This document shows, piece by piece, positions 55,114-64,000 of a DNA stretch of 64,000 bases. Each line of letters opens with the position of its first letter. Position 1 is the first letter of the stretch. Source of the DNA: Chelativorans sp. YIM 93263. GTDB lineage: Bacteria; Pseudomonadota; Alphaproteobacteria; Rhizobiales; Rhizobiaceae. A program made the translations under genes and the position numbers. The stretch covers positions 1 through 64,000 of the forward strand of contig NZ_JAKCWP010000002.1 of the NCBI RefSeq assembly GCF_028767125.1. The letters are read 5' to 3'. Below the pieces are notes generated by a model. That model was not told the DNA's origin. It saw nothing but the letters and a program-made list of their open reading frames with translations, and searched no databases.

Positions 55114-56240
55114 TCAGTCTCTTCTTTGGACTGCAACGTGAGCTTCAGAAGTTGCTCACGAATAGCTCCGCTGTCGGCCGCCAGATCTACAGTGGCGAAG
55201 CGAATAAGATGTCCGTGCAATGAGACTGCTTCATCAAACATTTCACCAATGGCCGGATGCAGGAGCAAGCCCTCCGCGTTGTCGGCCAGCGGGTCGTTAC
55301 GTCCTGCCTGTGAACGTATGTACGAGTAAATTTGATAAAGGTACCCGCTGCGCAGCGTCGTTTCGCGGCGCCAGCCCGCCGTCACGATGCTGGTGAACTT
55401 GGTGTCGATCACGATACGGCGGATAGCCAACGCATCGTCGAGCACAATATCAGTCTGCATCCCCGGCAATATGTCGCGTGCGCCTTCGGTCCACCAATCG
55501 ATCGGCCATTCGAGCAAGCCACCCGTCCGCACGCGCCAGCGCTCCCGTGGCAGTACGGTTCTGTAGAAGCCGCCGACGGCGCGTTCAAATAGCCGCCGAG
55601 CCCACTGCTCTTCCCTTTCCGGCATCGGCAAGGCGCGCGCGCCAGCTCGCTCGGTGGGCAGAACGAGATCCATCGCAAGCATCGCCGCTGCGAGCATTTC
55701 GCTGTCCTTGGCGTCATGACGACCGATCCGGTCGGCACTGAGCTCGCCGCGCGATGGCATGGCCCCAGCCACACCTTGCGCTTGCATGTCTGCCGCCAGC
55801 CGTCGACAGCGATGGCGCAGATCGTGGCGCGTTACCAGCCGCGCTACGGCCTCAAGTGCGCCGCGGACGTAGCGGTTGCGCGGTGTATCGACGCTGAGCT
55901 CGACGAAGCGGCACGCCACAGCTCCGCGCGCGAGTAACCGTCGGCGCTCCGTGCGCAGCACGTCGATCCGCCCCCGGACCCGCGATAGGTCGGCGCTGCG
56001 GGGACGGTAACCGAGGCTCAGCTGTTGGCGTTGACGCTCCTCGACCGCCTGCGCCAATAACTCAGCGACGAGATCGGCGATCTCGTCGGGGTTGCGGTCG
56101 ACGTCTACGCGCGTGGGCCCGGCCTTCCGGAATAGGTCCGAGGCGTAAAGCATGAGGAGCCAGATATTGCGCACGGGGATGCGGCCGATGAACCCCGCAG
56201 CAGCGCTCTCAGGCGCAACCCCGGCATCGGCGATCACCAT
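55071..56240 (-). CDS. mcrC: McrC-like nuclease subunit of a modified-DNA restriction system
   Basis: 389 residues. N-terminal half FIGRIPVRNIWLLMLYASDL and the LRGRIDVLRTERRR-like block (SRVRGRIDVLRTER) are McrC landmarks; the C-terminal PD-(D/E)xK nuclease core is TDIVLDD followed by IVIDTKF (D...DTK). In McrBC this subunit cuts DNA when McrB translocates. It overlaps mcrB by seven bases. The last ~15 residues run into the fragment on the opposite strand, so the native C-terminus may have been altered. Confidence 0.85.
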   Translation of the reverse strand: MVIADAGVAPESAAAGFIGRIPVRNIWLLMLYASDLFRKAGPTRVDVDRNPDEIADLVAELLAQAVEERQRQQLSLGYRPRSADLSRVRGRIDVLRTERRRLLARGAVACRFVELSVDTPRNRYVRGALEAVARLVTRHDLRHRCRRLAADMQAQGVAGAMPSRGELSADRIGRHDAKDSEMLAAAMLAMDLVLPTERAGARALPMPEREEQWARRLFERAVGGFYRTVLPRERWRVRTGGLLEWPIDWWTEGARDILPGMQTDIVLDDALAIRRIVIDTKFTSIVTAGWRRETTLRSGYLYQIYSYIRSQAGRNDPLADNAEGLLLHPAIGEMFDEAVSLHGHLIRFATVDLAADSGAIREQLLKLTLQSKEETDHGKHVRARSHMTL

Positions 56241-58438
56241 CCCTGCAACAGCCGGTCGAGTGCCTCTCGTGCCGATTTGGGCGCGTCGAACCAGTATTCG
56301 TCAAGCAGCGGGCCGATCTCCGTTTCAGCGACCTGACGGAACCACTCGCGCGTTGCGCCGGGTTCGAGTTTTGCCGTCGGTGTGACATAGCTGTGCCCGA
56401 TCTCGAACTGACGGCCGAACGCCTCGGCGATCTGCGCATTCAGCGCCACGATACGCCGCTCGATGTCATCGACGAGGGCGGGATCGACGCCGCCCTTCTC
56501 GGTTACCCACCCTCGCCAGGCTTCACCCAGCCTCGGCTCAAGTCCGACGAAGGCGAAGCGCCTGCGGAACGCGAGGTCGACCAGCGCCAGCGAGCGGTCA
56601 GCGATGTTCATCGTGCCGATGACAAAGAGGTTCTCGGGCACATGAACCGGGCGGCGGATGCCGTCGGCATCGGGATAGCAGAGCTCGAGCGCCTCGCGCG
56701 GTGTGCGCTTGCCCGCCTCCAGAAGCGTCAGCAGTTCGCCGAAGATCTGCGCGGGATTCCCACGGTTGATCTCCTCAATGATGACGACGAAGCGGGCGTC
56801 TGGGCGACCAAGCGCCGCGCGGATCGCCTCCATGAAGACACCATCAGCAAGGGTCAGCTTGCCATCGCCGCTTGGCCGCCAACCTCGGACGAAATCTTCA
56901 TAGGAGAGGTTTGGGTGGAACTGGACGGCACGGACGCGTGCCTCCTCGCGCTCCCCCATCAGTGCAAAGGCGAGGCGCTTGGCCATCCAGGTCTTACCCG
57001 TTCCCGGCGGTCCCTGCAGGATCAGGTTCTTGCGTGTGCGCAATCGCTCCAGCAGGAGGTCGATCTCCCCGCGCTCCAGAAAACAGCCCTCGCGCAGGAT
57101 GTCGTCAACATCGTATGGCACAGCTGGCGCTGGCGTCTGGATCGGATCGACGACAGCCGCCTCTTCTTCGTCCTCGGTGGGCGCCGAGCCGCCTTGGCCG
57201 GACTCGGCCTCCGACTGGTCGGGTGCCTTGTAGTGCCATGCGGCCAGCGACAGTTCGGGGAAGCTGTGGACCGGGTAGCTGTCCTCAGTAAAGCGCGCCT
57301 TCAGGTCGTCGACCAGCTTGAGATAGGTTGCGCCGCTGCAGGGCCTCTGCGGCCCTATCGGCGGGATCCGCATCTGCAGCCAGCCGGTGAGGAATGCGCG
57401 CGAGTTGCTATCGAGGGTTGGGTACTCCCACGGATGCGACCAATACAGCCCAGTGGAGAGGTTCCATGAGGCGCCCCAAACGTCGATGGCCGCGTCGTAG
57501 TCGGCGATGAATTTGTCCCGCTGCTCGGGCTGATCAGAATCCACCAGCGCTGCGGCGGATGCGAACAGGTCCCACAGCTTGTCGATGTCGCCTTCGCTGC
57601 GCTTGTCGCCGTATCGAAAGAACCAGGATCGCTGGTTGTTGAGGACCGGAATTCCCTCGAAGGAGCTCGGCAGCTCCTCCTCCACGCCGATCAGCTTGGC
57701 CAGCGCTCCCGCTATCGCGCGCCGATTGGCGTCCGTCATGGATCGGTTGAACGTGCCCATCGCAGTGAAGGGGCAGATGTCGCGCAGTGGGCCGGTACCG
57801 CCTTCCGGGTAGCGGTCCTGCAGATACCCTAGCCCTGCTATCTCTTGCGCGATTGCATGGATGCCGTCGATCAAGGGCTTACGGTCTGCCCGATAGTCCA
57901 GAAGCTTTGCTGCAACGGCGCTGTAGAAGACTGTCCAGCGGAAACGCTGCTCGCCGTCCACGTCGCCGAACCGTTCCCGCCAGAACGGTTCGTTCCGGAA
58001 CCGGTCGAGGTCCTGCGGCCGGTCGTCGAACGCGAAGGCCAAGAGGCCATCCTCCATCCAGCCACCCGGCGCGACCCGCCAAACCGTGGCACGGTTCGTG
58101 TAGAAGTACCATTCGCGGTGCGGCGATACCGGCGTCCAGTTGACCTGCACGCGCTTGCCGTCGTCGAGATTGGCAATGATTGTGCCGACCGCCTTGATGG
58201 CCATCACCGAGACAGTGGCACCGCGGTTGTCGAACGGCAGCTCCCGCTTGCGAGTATAGGATGACTTGATCGCGATCCTGTCGCCCGGCCGCATCGCTCG
58301 CACGAGATCGCCATACTTGCCGTCTTCGTAGCCGTTCTCCCAGATGCCTTCAGCGAGAAATCTGGGCGTCTGGTCTTCGGTACGATTATACGCGGCGCCG
58401 ACAAACCAGCTCGGCCTGGTGTTTGAAATTTCCGACAT
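56234..58438 (-). CDS. mcrB: McrB-like AAA+ GTPase with EVE/PUA-like N-terminal domain
   Basis: 734 residues. Residues about 10-100 (WFVGAAYNRTEDQTPRFLAE, VRAMRPGDRIAIKSSYTRK) resemble EVE-type domains that flip out and read modified bases. A second uncharacterised region with QRSWFFRYGDKRSE and LSTGLYWSHPWEYPTLD (250-400) follows. C-terminal AAA+ module: Walker A GPPGTGKT 476-483, Walker B/EEINRGN 555-561, MNIADRS 610-616 (the GTP-specificity/sensor motif of McrB) and arginine finger AFRRRFAF. Starts 15 bp after the res stop, with mcrC overlapping downstream. Confidence 0.85.
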   Translation of the reverse strand: MSEISNTRPSWFVGAAYNRTEDQTPRFLAEGIWENGYEDGKYGDLVRAMRPGDRIAIKSSYTRKRELPFDNRGATVSVMAIKAVGTIIANLDDGKRVQVNWTPVSPHREWYFYTNRATVWRVAPGGWMEDGLLAFAFDDRPQDLDRFRNEPFWRERFGDVDGEQRFRWTVFYSAVAAKLLDYRADRKPLIDGIHAIAQEIAGLGYLQDRYPEGGTGPLRDICPFTAMGTFNRSMTDANRRAIAGALAKLIGVEEELPSSFEGIPVLNNQRSWFFRYGDKRSEGDIDKLWDLFASAAALVDSDQPEQRDKFIADYDAAIDVWGASWNLSTGLYWSHPWEYPTLDSNSRAFLTGWLQMRIPPIGPQRPCSGATYLKLVDDLKARFTEDSYPVHSFPELSLAAWHYKAPDQSEAESGQGGSAPTEDEEEAAVVDPIQTPAPAVPYDVDDILREGCFLERGEIDLLLERLRTRKNLILQGPPGTGKTWMAKRLAFALMGEREEARVRAVQFHPNLSYEDFVRGWRPSGDGKLTLADGVFMEAIRAALGRPDARFVVIIEEINRGNPAQIFGELLTLLEAGKRTPREALELCYPDADGIRRPVHVPENLFVIGTMNIADRSLALVDLAFRRRFAFVGLEPRLGEAWRGWVTEKGGVDPALVDDIERRIVALNAQIAEAFGRQFEIGHSYVTPTAKLEPGATREWFRQVAETEIGPLLDEYWFDAPKSAREALDRLLQGW

Positions 58439-58453
58439 TCCCCAACCCCCCGT

Positions 58454-61400
58454 CTATGCCGCCATTCGATTTATTATTGAGGCGACGTAGGTGTCTTTTT
58501 GATCCTCCATGAACAGCACATGCATGTCCTCCAATTCATGGATCGTCTTGCCCCAGTTCAGCTTGCCGAACCGTGTCGGTGTGACGATAAAGCTGTTCAG
58601 TATGACGTTCTCACTGGCGAGCCTTGCCTGGATGCCCTTGATGACCTGATGGAACTCGATCTTCTTGTGGCCAGGGCCTTCATGCTGGAGGCCATGAGGC
58701 TCGACGAAAGCCAAGTGCTGTCTGCCGTCCTTCACAAGCCATAGAAGGAAGTCGGGATAGAAGTTTCCTGCCTCAAAGAAGCCCACCCCGCGCCCGCGGC
58801 TCTCATTGCGAAGCAAGAATAGTTCAACTCCCTCCGCCGCCAGCCGTGCTTGATCCTTTTCGATGAAGACGCGTAGATCATCCAGGAACTGAAATTCGCT
58901 CTCATTCAATGAAACCGGCGCAATCTGGATTTTGCTTCCCTTGGCCGCATGAAGCACGGGCTCGTAGAGATGCGTGCCAAATAGGCAGCCTTTCAAGTCG
59001 CCAGTACGCAACACCCCGGCTTTTCGAGCGGATATCTCGCTGGTGAGGTTCTGGATGTCGTTAATGAGCGCTGTTTCGCTGGCATCGACGATTAGCTGGT
59101 ATTCGTTCGCTTCAGGCAGGCTTCCGTCGCCGGCCTCGATCTCACGGAGCTCAAGGCGTGGCTCGATAAAGGCCGCCTTGCAGTAGTTGTAGTATTCTTC
59201 CGAGAATCTCTGCAGTAGCTCCGCCGCCATCTCCTGCCAAAGCGCAACGTTTCCGAAATCCGAGAACTCCATCTTCCCCGAAGGCACGACGACCTTGTAC
59301 CAGGTCCGGTCAGTGAGCAGCGTCCTGATCATGGACTTGGAAATGTTGAGATTGTGCCAGGTGCGCTCACGCTTGAATTTCTCAAGCCGGAAGAAAAGGT
59401 CATCGTAGTCTAGGAAGTCCAGGTGACCATCCTCGAAAACGGTCTCCTCCTTGGTGCCCAGCTTGGTGCCCTTCTTGGACTCAAGAGACTGGATCCGAGG
59501 ATACCAATCTATCGCGACGCCCTTTTGACGTATCTTTTCTGGAACCAACGTCAGGGCCGGCACAGCGCCGTCCCTCTTGAAATCGTACTCGCGCCCGTCA
59601 CCGCGCTTCTTTCGGGGGCGCAGCACCTTGAGGCGTTGCCCGAAGTCGTATGTGACCGTCAGCGGAACTGTGAAGACCTGCTTCTGATCGTTGCGGGGCA
59701 GCTCTTCCTCTTCGAGGAACTTTCGGAACCGCTCCATGAAGTCGGCCTCGATCCCAAAGACATTCAGGGTCTCGACGTATTGTATGAGCTCCGGTTGATG
59801 GGTGGGGGTGGCGAAGCCGCTGCGCTGGAGCGACCAGTCATACCCCTTTAGCCGGACGCCGCGCCCGAAAAGCTGGATGATCTGCGCGCCTTCGCTCTTG
59901 CCGACATGCATGAGACCGAGGGTGCTGACGCGCCAGCAATCCCAGCCCTCGACAAAGCGCTTGGAACCGATGAGCAGATTGACCGGGGAACTGGAGAGGT
60001 TAATCTGCCCGAACATCGTCTCGGCAAACTCGGATTCCAGGACCGCGACGTTGTCGAACTCCTGCTCAGCGATATGGGTCGCCAAGCCGGATGCATCGCC
60101 GACGTTGATAAGTCCGAAAGGCTTTTCGGCCTGACCGACACGCAGCATGATCTCGTTCTCGTCGCCCTTGATCCGGGCAATCGACAACTCACCACCGGCC
60201 CGGTTCTGAAAGAGCTTCTCGAGGATGTCGCGGAACAGGTCGCCGGGCTTCCAGCCCTCCCGAAGCATGAGCTGCTGAAGGTAGACGAAACCGCCTGCGA
60301 AGATGTCGCCGCCGTTCTCGTCGAGCAGACCGGTTTCCTGTGCGTTGCCGGTGAGGATCCGTTCGATTTCGGCGGCCGACGTACCCTCGCTCTTAAGGAA
60401 CTCCGCGATGAAGGCGAGGATCTTGCCTACGTCAGAAACTGTGGCCATCTCGGCCTTGGATCCGGTGGCCTTGGTCACGCTGGAGCCGACGAAAACCCAG
60501 AGCGGTTTCTCGATGTTGTAGGGCGCATAAATGCCCTGCTTGTCCTCGTAAAGCTTCAGCTGCTGATAAAAGCTCAGAAGGCACGCAGTCAGGTACGAGA
60601 ACTCAAGCTGGGAGAAGGTCCGCGGAAGGTTGAAGATGCGGTAGTCCTTGCCGTAACCGTCCTCGTAGAAATACCGATAAGAATAGTCGAACAGGATCGT
60701 CTTCGCGTAGGATGCCTCGATGTCGGAGCGCTTTGCGGCGGAAACGGCCTCTTTCAGCGTCGCCGAATACTCGAAGACGAAACCCTTCTCTGATAGGCGG
60801 GCGCGGCTTCGGAACCAGCCGCGCTCTTCCTGGCTTCCCATGCCGCGATGGGCTTCGTCGACAAGCAGCAGGTTCTGGTCGCCCAGATTGCGCGTCGCAA
60901 TGACGTTGGGTCCGTCGGCGTCCCCGAGCTTGGTCACCTCGGTGAAGTCCACCTGGCGCAGCCCGTTCTTGCCCGAGGACAACAGGTCGCCGCTGTCGGT
61001 CAGCAGGCGCGATGCAACGATGTTGCTGCCCTTCATCTCGCGCGCGTGCTGCAGGGAAAGCTGCTCGTTCGGCGTGATCAGCACCGTCCGCGTCAGGTCG
61101 TGCTTGAGCGGCGATTTCGAGGCGTAGTGCCGGAATTGCAGGAAGTTGACGTGCATTAGCAGCGTCTTCCCCGAGCCAGTGGCGTTCTGCAGGCAGAGCT
61201 TGTTCAGGTCGTCGAGCTCGTAGGGCGTGATCCCCGTCTCGTATCCCTCATCGGTCCAGTACTTGTCGAAGGCATCGACATAGGCGTTCAGCGCATCCAG
61301 CAGCGCAGCGCGATCGGCGAAGAACCGGTCGAGATAGATCTCGGCGAACAGCAGCGAGAGCCACTGGTAGTACTTCCAGACGATCGGCCGGTCGCGCTTT

Positions 61401-61708
61401 TCGTTGATCGCCAGCGTGTGGCTGACGATGTTGTGCTCGTAGCGGAGCAGGTCGGCCCGCGTGATCTCGGCACCCGCCTGCAGGTGGATGTCCAACGCCT
61501 TGTAGAAATGGTGCAGGTTCTCGGCCGTCATGCCCTCCGGCGCGTCCTTCACCGTCTTGGCCAGCGGCTGTACCGGCCGCAGGGTGCGCTTGCCGTCCTT
61601 GTGGTCCTTCAGCGGGTCGAAGCCGAACAGGCTGACGATCCACTGGTTGAGCACCAGCTTGTGGCCAAAGGGGAGCGGCTTGATCTTGGACTTGGGCTTT
61701 CTCGCCAT
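58454..61708 (-). CDS. res: Type III restriction-type DEAD/DEAH helicase-nuclease subunit (Res)
   Basis: 1084 residues. SF2 helicase: Walker A LQNATGSGKTLLM near 185, DEAH box LLVDEAHRGMG near 280, EYSATLKEA motif III near 315, FVEGWDCWRVSTLGL and IQLFGRGVRLKGY motifs V/VI near 600-650. C-terminal nuclease core FYPDFLLWL...LAFVEPHG near 1010-1030 (PD-ExK-like, with Glu and His in place of Lys). It needs the Mod subunit for recognition, translocates and cuts unmodified DNA. Its ATG is three bases after the mod stop. Confidence 0.85.
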   Translation of the reverse strand: MARKPKSKIKPLPFGHKLVLNQWIVSLFGFDPLKDHKDGKRTLRPVQPLAKTVKDAPEGMTAENLHHFYKALDIHLQAGAEITRADLLRYEHNIVSHTLAINEKRDRPIVWKYYQWLSLLFAEIYLDRFFADRAALLDALNAYVDAFDKYWTDEGYETGITPYELDDLNKLCLQNATGSGKTLLMHVNFLQFRHYASKSPLKHDLTRTVLITPNEQLSLQHAREMKGSNIVASRLLTDSGDLLSSGKNGLRQVDFTEVTKLGDADGPNVIATRNLGDQNLLLVDEAHRGMGSQEERGWFRSRARLSEKGFVFEYSATLKEAVSAAKRSDIEASYAKTILFDYSYRYFYEDGYGKDYRIFNLPRTFSQLEFSYLTACLLSFYQQLKLYEDKQGIYAPYNIEKPLWVFVGSSVTKATGSKAEMATVSDVGKILAFIAEFLKSEGTSAAEIERILTGNAQETGLLDENGGDIFAGGFVYLQQLMLREGWKPGDLFRDILEKLFQNRAGGELSIARIKGDENEIMLRVGQAEKPFGLINVGDASGLATHIAEQEFDNVAVLESEFAETMFGQINLSSSPVNLLIGSKRFVEGWDCWRVSTLGLMHVGKSEGAQIIQLFGRGVRLKGYDWSLQRSGFATPTHQPELIQYVETLNVFGIEADFMERFRKFLEEEELPRNDQKQVFTVPLTVTYDFGQRLKVLRPRKKRGDGREYDFKRDGAVPALTLVPEKIRQKGVAIDWYPRIQSLESKKGTKLGTKEETVFEDGHLDFLDYDDLFFRLEKFKRERTWHNLNISKSMIRTLLTDRTWYKVVVPSGKMEFSDFGNVALWQEMAAELLQRFSEEYYNYCKAAFIEPRLELREIEAGDGSLPEANEYQLIVDASETALINDIQNLTSEISARKAGVLRTGDLKGCLFGTHLYEPVLHAAKGSKIQIAPVSLNESEFQFLDDLRVFIEKDQARLAAEGVELFLLRNESRGRGVGFFEAGNFYPDFLLWLVKDGRQHLAFVEPHGLQHEGPGHKKIEFHQVIKGIQARLASENVILNSFIVTPTRFGKLNWGKTIHELEDMHVLFMEDQKDTYVASIINRMAA

Positions 61709-61711
61709 CGC

Positions 61712-64000
61712 TCAGCCCTCCACGTCCCACATCGCCTGATGGAAGGCTTCCTCGATCAGGCGCACCTTCCAGGTCTCTTCGGCCTGGCGGAGGTTCGGCA
61801 GGTTGTTGGAGCCGTTCACGTAGATCACGTCGAACTCGGTGTCCTGCGCGGAAAGGCGGTACTTCCGGAACCACTCGTCCAGCATCAGGTTGTCCTGCTC
61901 GAGATCGCCGGTCAGCTTGCGCCAGACGACCAGCACCTTCTCCCGGTCGTTGTGATCGCCCGGGGTGCGCAGGGTGTAGCCCTCGACCTTGCGGAAGCGC
62001 CAGGCGCCGTCATCCGTCTCCTTAAGTGCGCCGTCGAACATCAGCCGCGTGTTCGTGTCGTCCGGCAGCTCGGGATCGACCTCGCGCTTGAAGGCTGCGT
62101 CGTAGCCGCGCCAGCGGTCCAGATGCTCGACATGCAGGCCGATCAGCCAGTTGAACGTCTCGACCAGGTCCACGGCCTTCTCGACATACTCGTCCGTGCC
62201 AGGCTTCTTGATCTTCAGCTTATAGGCGGTCGGATCGTCGAACCATTCGATGTTCAGCAGCGACGGGCTGCCCTTAGTCTCGAAATCGAGCCAGTAGCGC
62301 AGCATATAGTCACGCGAGAAGTCTCCCTTCGCCAGCGACTGACTGGCCGAAGGCCGAACGTGAATATTATTGAGGGTTTCTTCGTAAGTCTCCAATCGCA
62401 AGTATTTTATGATGGCCGACACGCCATCGCCAGGTGATGGGACGCCATCGCTCCAAATGCTGGAATAAATAGCCTTTTGAATTCGCGGCAATGTAACTTG
62501 ACCGAAATACCCCCCCATCTCCATAAGAAAGAAGCGGCGATTGCCCTCGTCTTTGCGGTTCAGGTTCACCACAGCATGGCCGGTCGTACCCGATCCGGCA
62601 AAAAAGTCTAGGCAAGTGCCCCTAACATGGGACATGCCTGAAATATGAATGCAATCCTCGACCGCAAAAATAGACTTCGGGTATGAGAAAACATTGTACT
62701 CCTTAAATAGTTTCTTCAGTGCTCCAGTTCCATGCTCTGTTGCCGAATACTTTGCATCAGACCATACAGTGAGAGGCAAAACGCCATCTTCATTGGGGCG
62801 GAATTTGTAGTATACGGTCCAAGTACCATCCTTTTCTTTGGCTTGGAAATTGGATGGAGTCTCTGTGATGGCCTCAGGCTTCCATCGCCAAGTTCGTTCG
62901 ACACCATTTTGGTCTATCGGGTAGAATTCCAATTCACCGTCACGCGGGCGCTCTTTTACATCCCAAACGCGCCTTTCCCCATCCCAAGTCATTTGAGGAA
63001 CGCGAAGAAGCTTCCCGTCAAAATAGATCGGATAATAGAGCGATGGGCGATCCCTGCGCTCAGAGTTTGAGCCTCGCTTGCGGAAAAGCTCCCACATGTA
63101 GGCTCCATCTTCATCCCTCTCCCTGTAGCGCGCCATTTGAGCATCGGAACGGGGTAGTAAACCGATCTTTGACGTGGGGTTTCGCTTGAAAAAAATCGCA
63201 TACTCGTGGGATTGGGCAAAACCAGAAGGAACCGGGCGGCCAGATGGGTTGCTTCTAATGCAAACAGTTCCTGCTTCGTTATCTTTCCCGAAAACTCCCT
63301 CAAGAACGAAATGAAGTTCGCGCTGCTGATAATCATCAATGGTAGCGCAGATTATTCCCGTAGACGCTTTCAACAGATTGGCCGCAACTGAGACTCGGTC
63401 GTTTATCATCGAAGTCCAGGACGAACTACGATAGCCGTTTTTGTAAGCAATCGGGCCAGCATCTGTGTTGTAGGGAGGGTCAATGTAGATAGCATCGACT
63501 GCCGATTCCAGCTTCTTCCGAGCTAGAGACAAGCCCTGGAAGTTCTCGGTGTTCATAAGGACGCCAACGGTCTCGGACTCTATCGCCTCGATCTCGGCCA
63601 AAAGACCTTCGCGAAACTGCGCATCGAAGAACCTAGTGTCGAGCAGAAGCGCACTGTTTCTTTGCAGAAAATCTGTCGTCAACGGGGCTGTGTATTCATC
63701 CAGAACATCGATTGCAAAAAGTCGGACCCACTCTTCCCGCTGAGCTTCATTCGCCGCAATCTCCTGATAGAACTCCTCCGGGATGCGGTCGAGCGTGATG
63801 CAGTACTGGGTGTCGACGACGAACTTCTTCTTCAGCCATAGCCGCTTCTGGAAGTCCTCAAGCTGGGCAAGGAAGTTGATCAGATGCTGGGCGATGCGGC
63901 GCAGCACCTTGACCTTGGCCAGGTAGGCTTCCACTCGTGGCGCATCGGCGGACTCGATGTCGTCCAGCCGCATGACCTCATTCTTGATGTAGAAGTCCAG
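61712..64000 (-). CDS. mod: Type III-type site-specific adenine DNA methyltransferase (Mod), partial at right edge
   Basis: 763 codons are visible; the frame continues past the right edge (LDFYIKNEV upstream of the Met at 63973), so the true start lies outside. Amino-methyltransferase of the beta order: DPPYNTDAG (catalytic motif IV, near residue 178 from 63973) precedes FFAGSGTTGH (SAM motif I, near 462). It would methylate adenines in an asymmetric site and provide specificity for Res. Leads a mod-res-mcrB-mcrC operon with gaps of 3, 15 and -7 bp. Confidence 0.88.
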   Translation of the reverse strand: MDFYIKNEVMRLDDIESADAPRVEAYLAKVKVLRRIAQHLINFLAQLEDFQKRLWLKKKFVVDTQYCITLDRIPEEFYQEIAANEAQREEWVRLFAIDVLDEYTAPLTTDFLQRNSALLLDTRFFDAQFREGLLAEIEAIESETVGVLMNTENFQGLSLARKKLESAVDAIYIDPPYNTDAGPIAYKNGYRSSSWTSMINDRVSVAANLLKASTGIICATIDDYQQRELHFVLEGVFGKDNEAGTVCIRSNPSGRPVPSGFAQSHEYAIFFKRNPTSKIGLLPRSDAQMARYRERDEDGAYMWELFRKRGSNSERRDRPSLYYPIYFDGKLLRVPQMTWDGERRVWDVKERPRDGELEFYPIDQNGVERTWRWKPEAITETPSNFQAKEKDGTWTVYYKFRPNEDGVLPLTVWSDAKYSATEHGTGALKKLFKEYNVFSYPKSIFAVEDCIHISGMSHVRGTCLDFFAGSGTTGHAVVNLNRKDEGNRRFFLMEMGGYFGQVTLPRIQKAIYSSIWSDGVPSPGDGVSAIIKYLRLETYEETLNNIHVRPSASQSLAKGDFSRDYMLRYWLDFETKGSPSLLNIEWFDDPTAYKLKIKKPGTDEYVEKAVDLVETFNWLIGLHVEHLDRWRGYDAAFKREVDPELPDDTNTRLMFDGALKETDDGAWRFRKVEGYTLRTPGDHNDREKVLVVWRKLTGDLEQDNLMLDEWFRKYRLSAQDTEFDVIYVNGSNNLPNLRQAEETWKVRLIEEAFHQAMWDVEG

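Overview
This is a chromosomal window from a high-GC alphaproteobacterium, most likely a Hyphomicrobiales (Rhizobiales) member of the Phyllobacteriaceae/Mesorhizobium-Nitratireductor type. The inference rests on gene order and family content: ppiD-trpD-trpC-moaC-moeA, tpiA/secG/pyrG/kdsA, the dacA-tmk-holB-metG-tatD-MBL run, a single-chain B12-dependent ribonucleotide reductase, and a SorA/SorB sulfite dehydrogenase. No database search was possible, so the taxon is an inference.

Layout. (1) 1-7.3 kb is accessory: an isoprenylcysteine-methyltransferase-like membrane protein with a TetR regulator, a P-loop kinase, then a minus-strand defence block with a PPP-type phosphatase, an 88-codon ORF, a Gabija-like gajA-gajB pair and an AbiGi-like gene. 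(2) 7.5-17.3 kb is a catabolic module: a LysR regulator, a ProVWX-type betaine/quaternary-amine ABC transporter and, divergently, hydrolase-FAD monooxygenase-tautomerase-hydrolase, closed by an IS5-family insertion sequence. The monooxygenase resembles pyridine-ring-opening enzymes and the importer belongs to the betaine class, so an N-methylated heteroaromatic betaine is a reasonable guess at the substrate. (3) 17.5-46.5 kb is mostly core chromosome: nrdJ, sulfite dehydrogenase, molybdenum cofactor genes, tryptophan synthesis, a periplasmic/inner-membrane chaperone, CTP and KDO synthesis, MazG, tRNA-editing protein, methionyl-tRNA synthetase, DNA polymerase III delta prime, thymidylate kinase, DD-carboxypeptidase and RlpA. 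(4) A tRNA-Ser(TGA) at 46.54 kb marks the start of a second accessory region: a large P-loop GTPase-like protein whose N-terminus looks like an integrase arm domain, a frameshifted phage-associated gene, a 5'-truncated gene-transfer-agent/prophage tail and lysis remnant, then a compact minus-strand mod-res-mcrB-mcrC restriction operon that runs off the right edge.

How it fits together. The two accessory regions each carry anti-phage functions: Gabija-like nuclease/helicase plus an AbiGi-like protein on the left; type III restriction-modification joined to a McrBC-like GTP-driven modified-DNA restriction pair on the right. The core section contains a small molybdenum theme (SorA is a molybdoenzyme, next to a MoCF-domain protein, MoeA and MoaC). 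The most unusual items are the GTPase with an arm-like N-terminus, the small ORF coupled to gajA, the second alpha/beta hydrolase of the catabolic operon that has lost two of its three catalytic residues, and the joined type III/McrBC operon.
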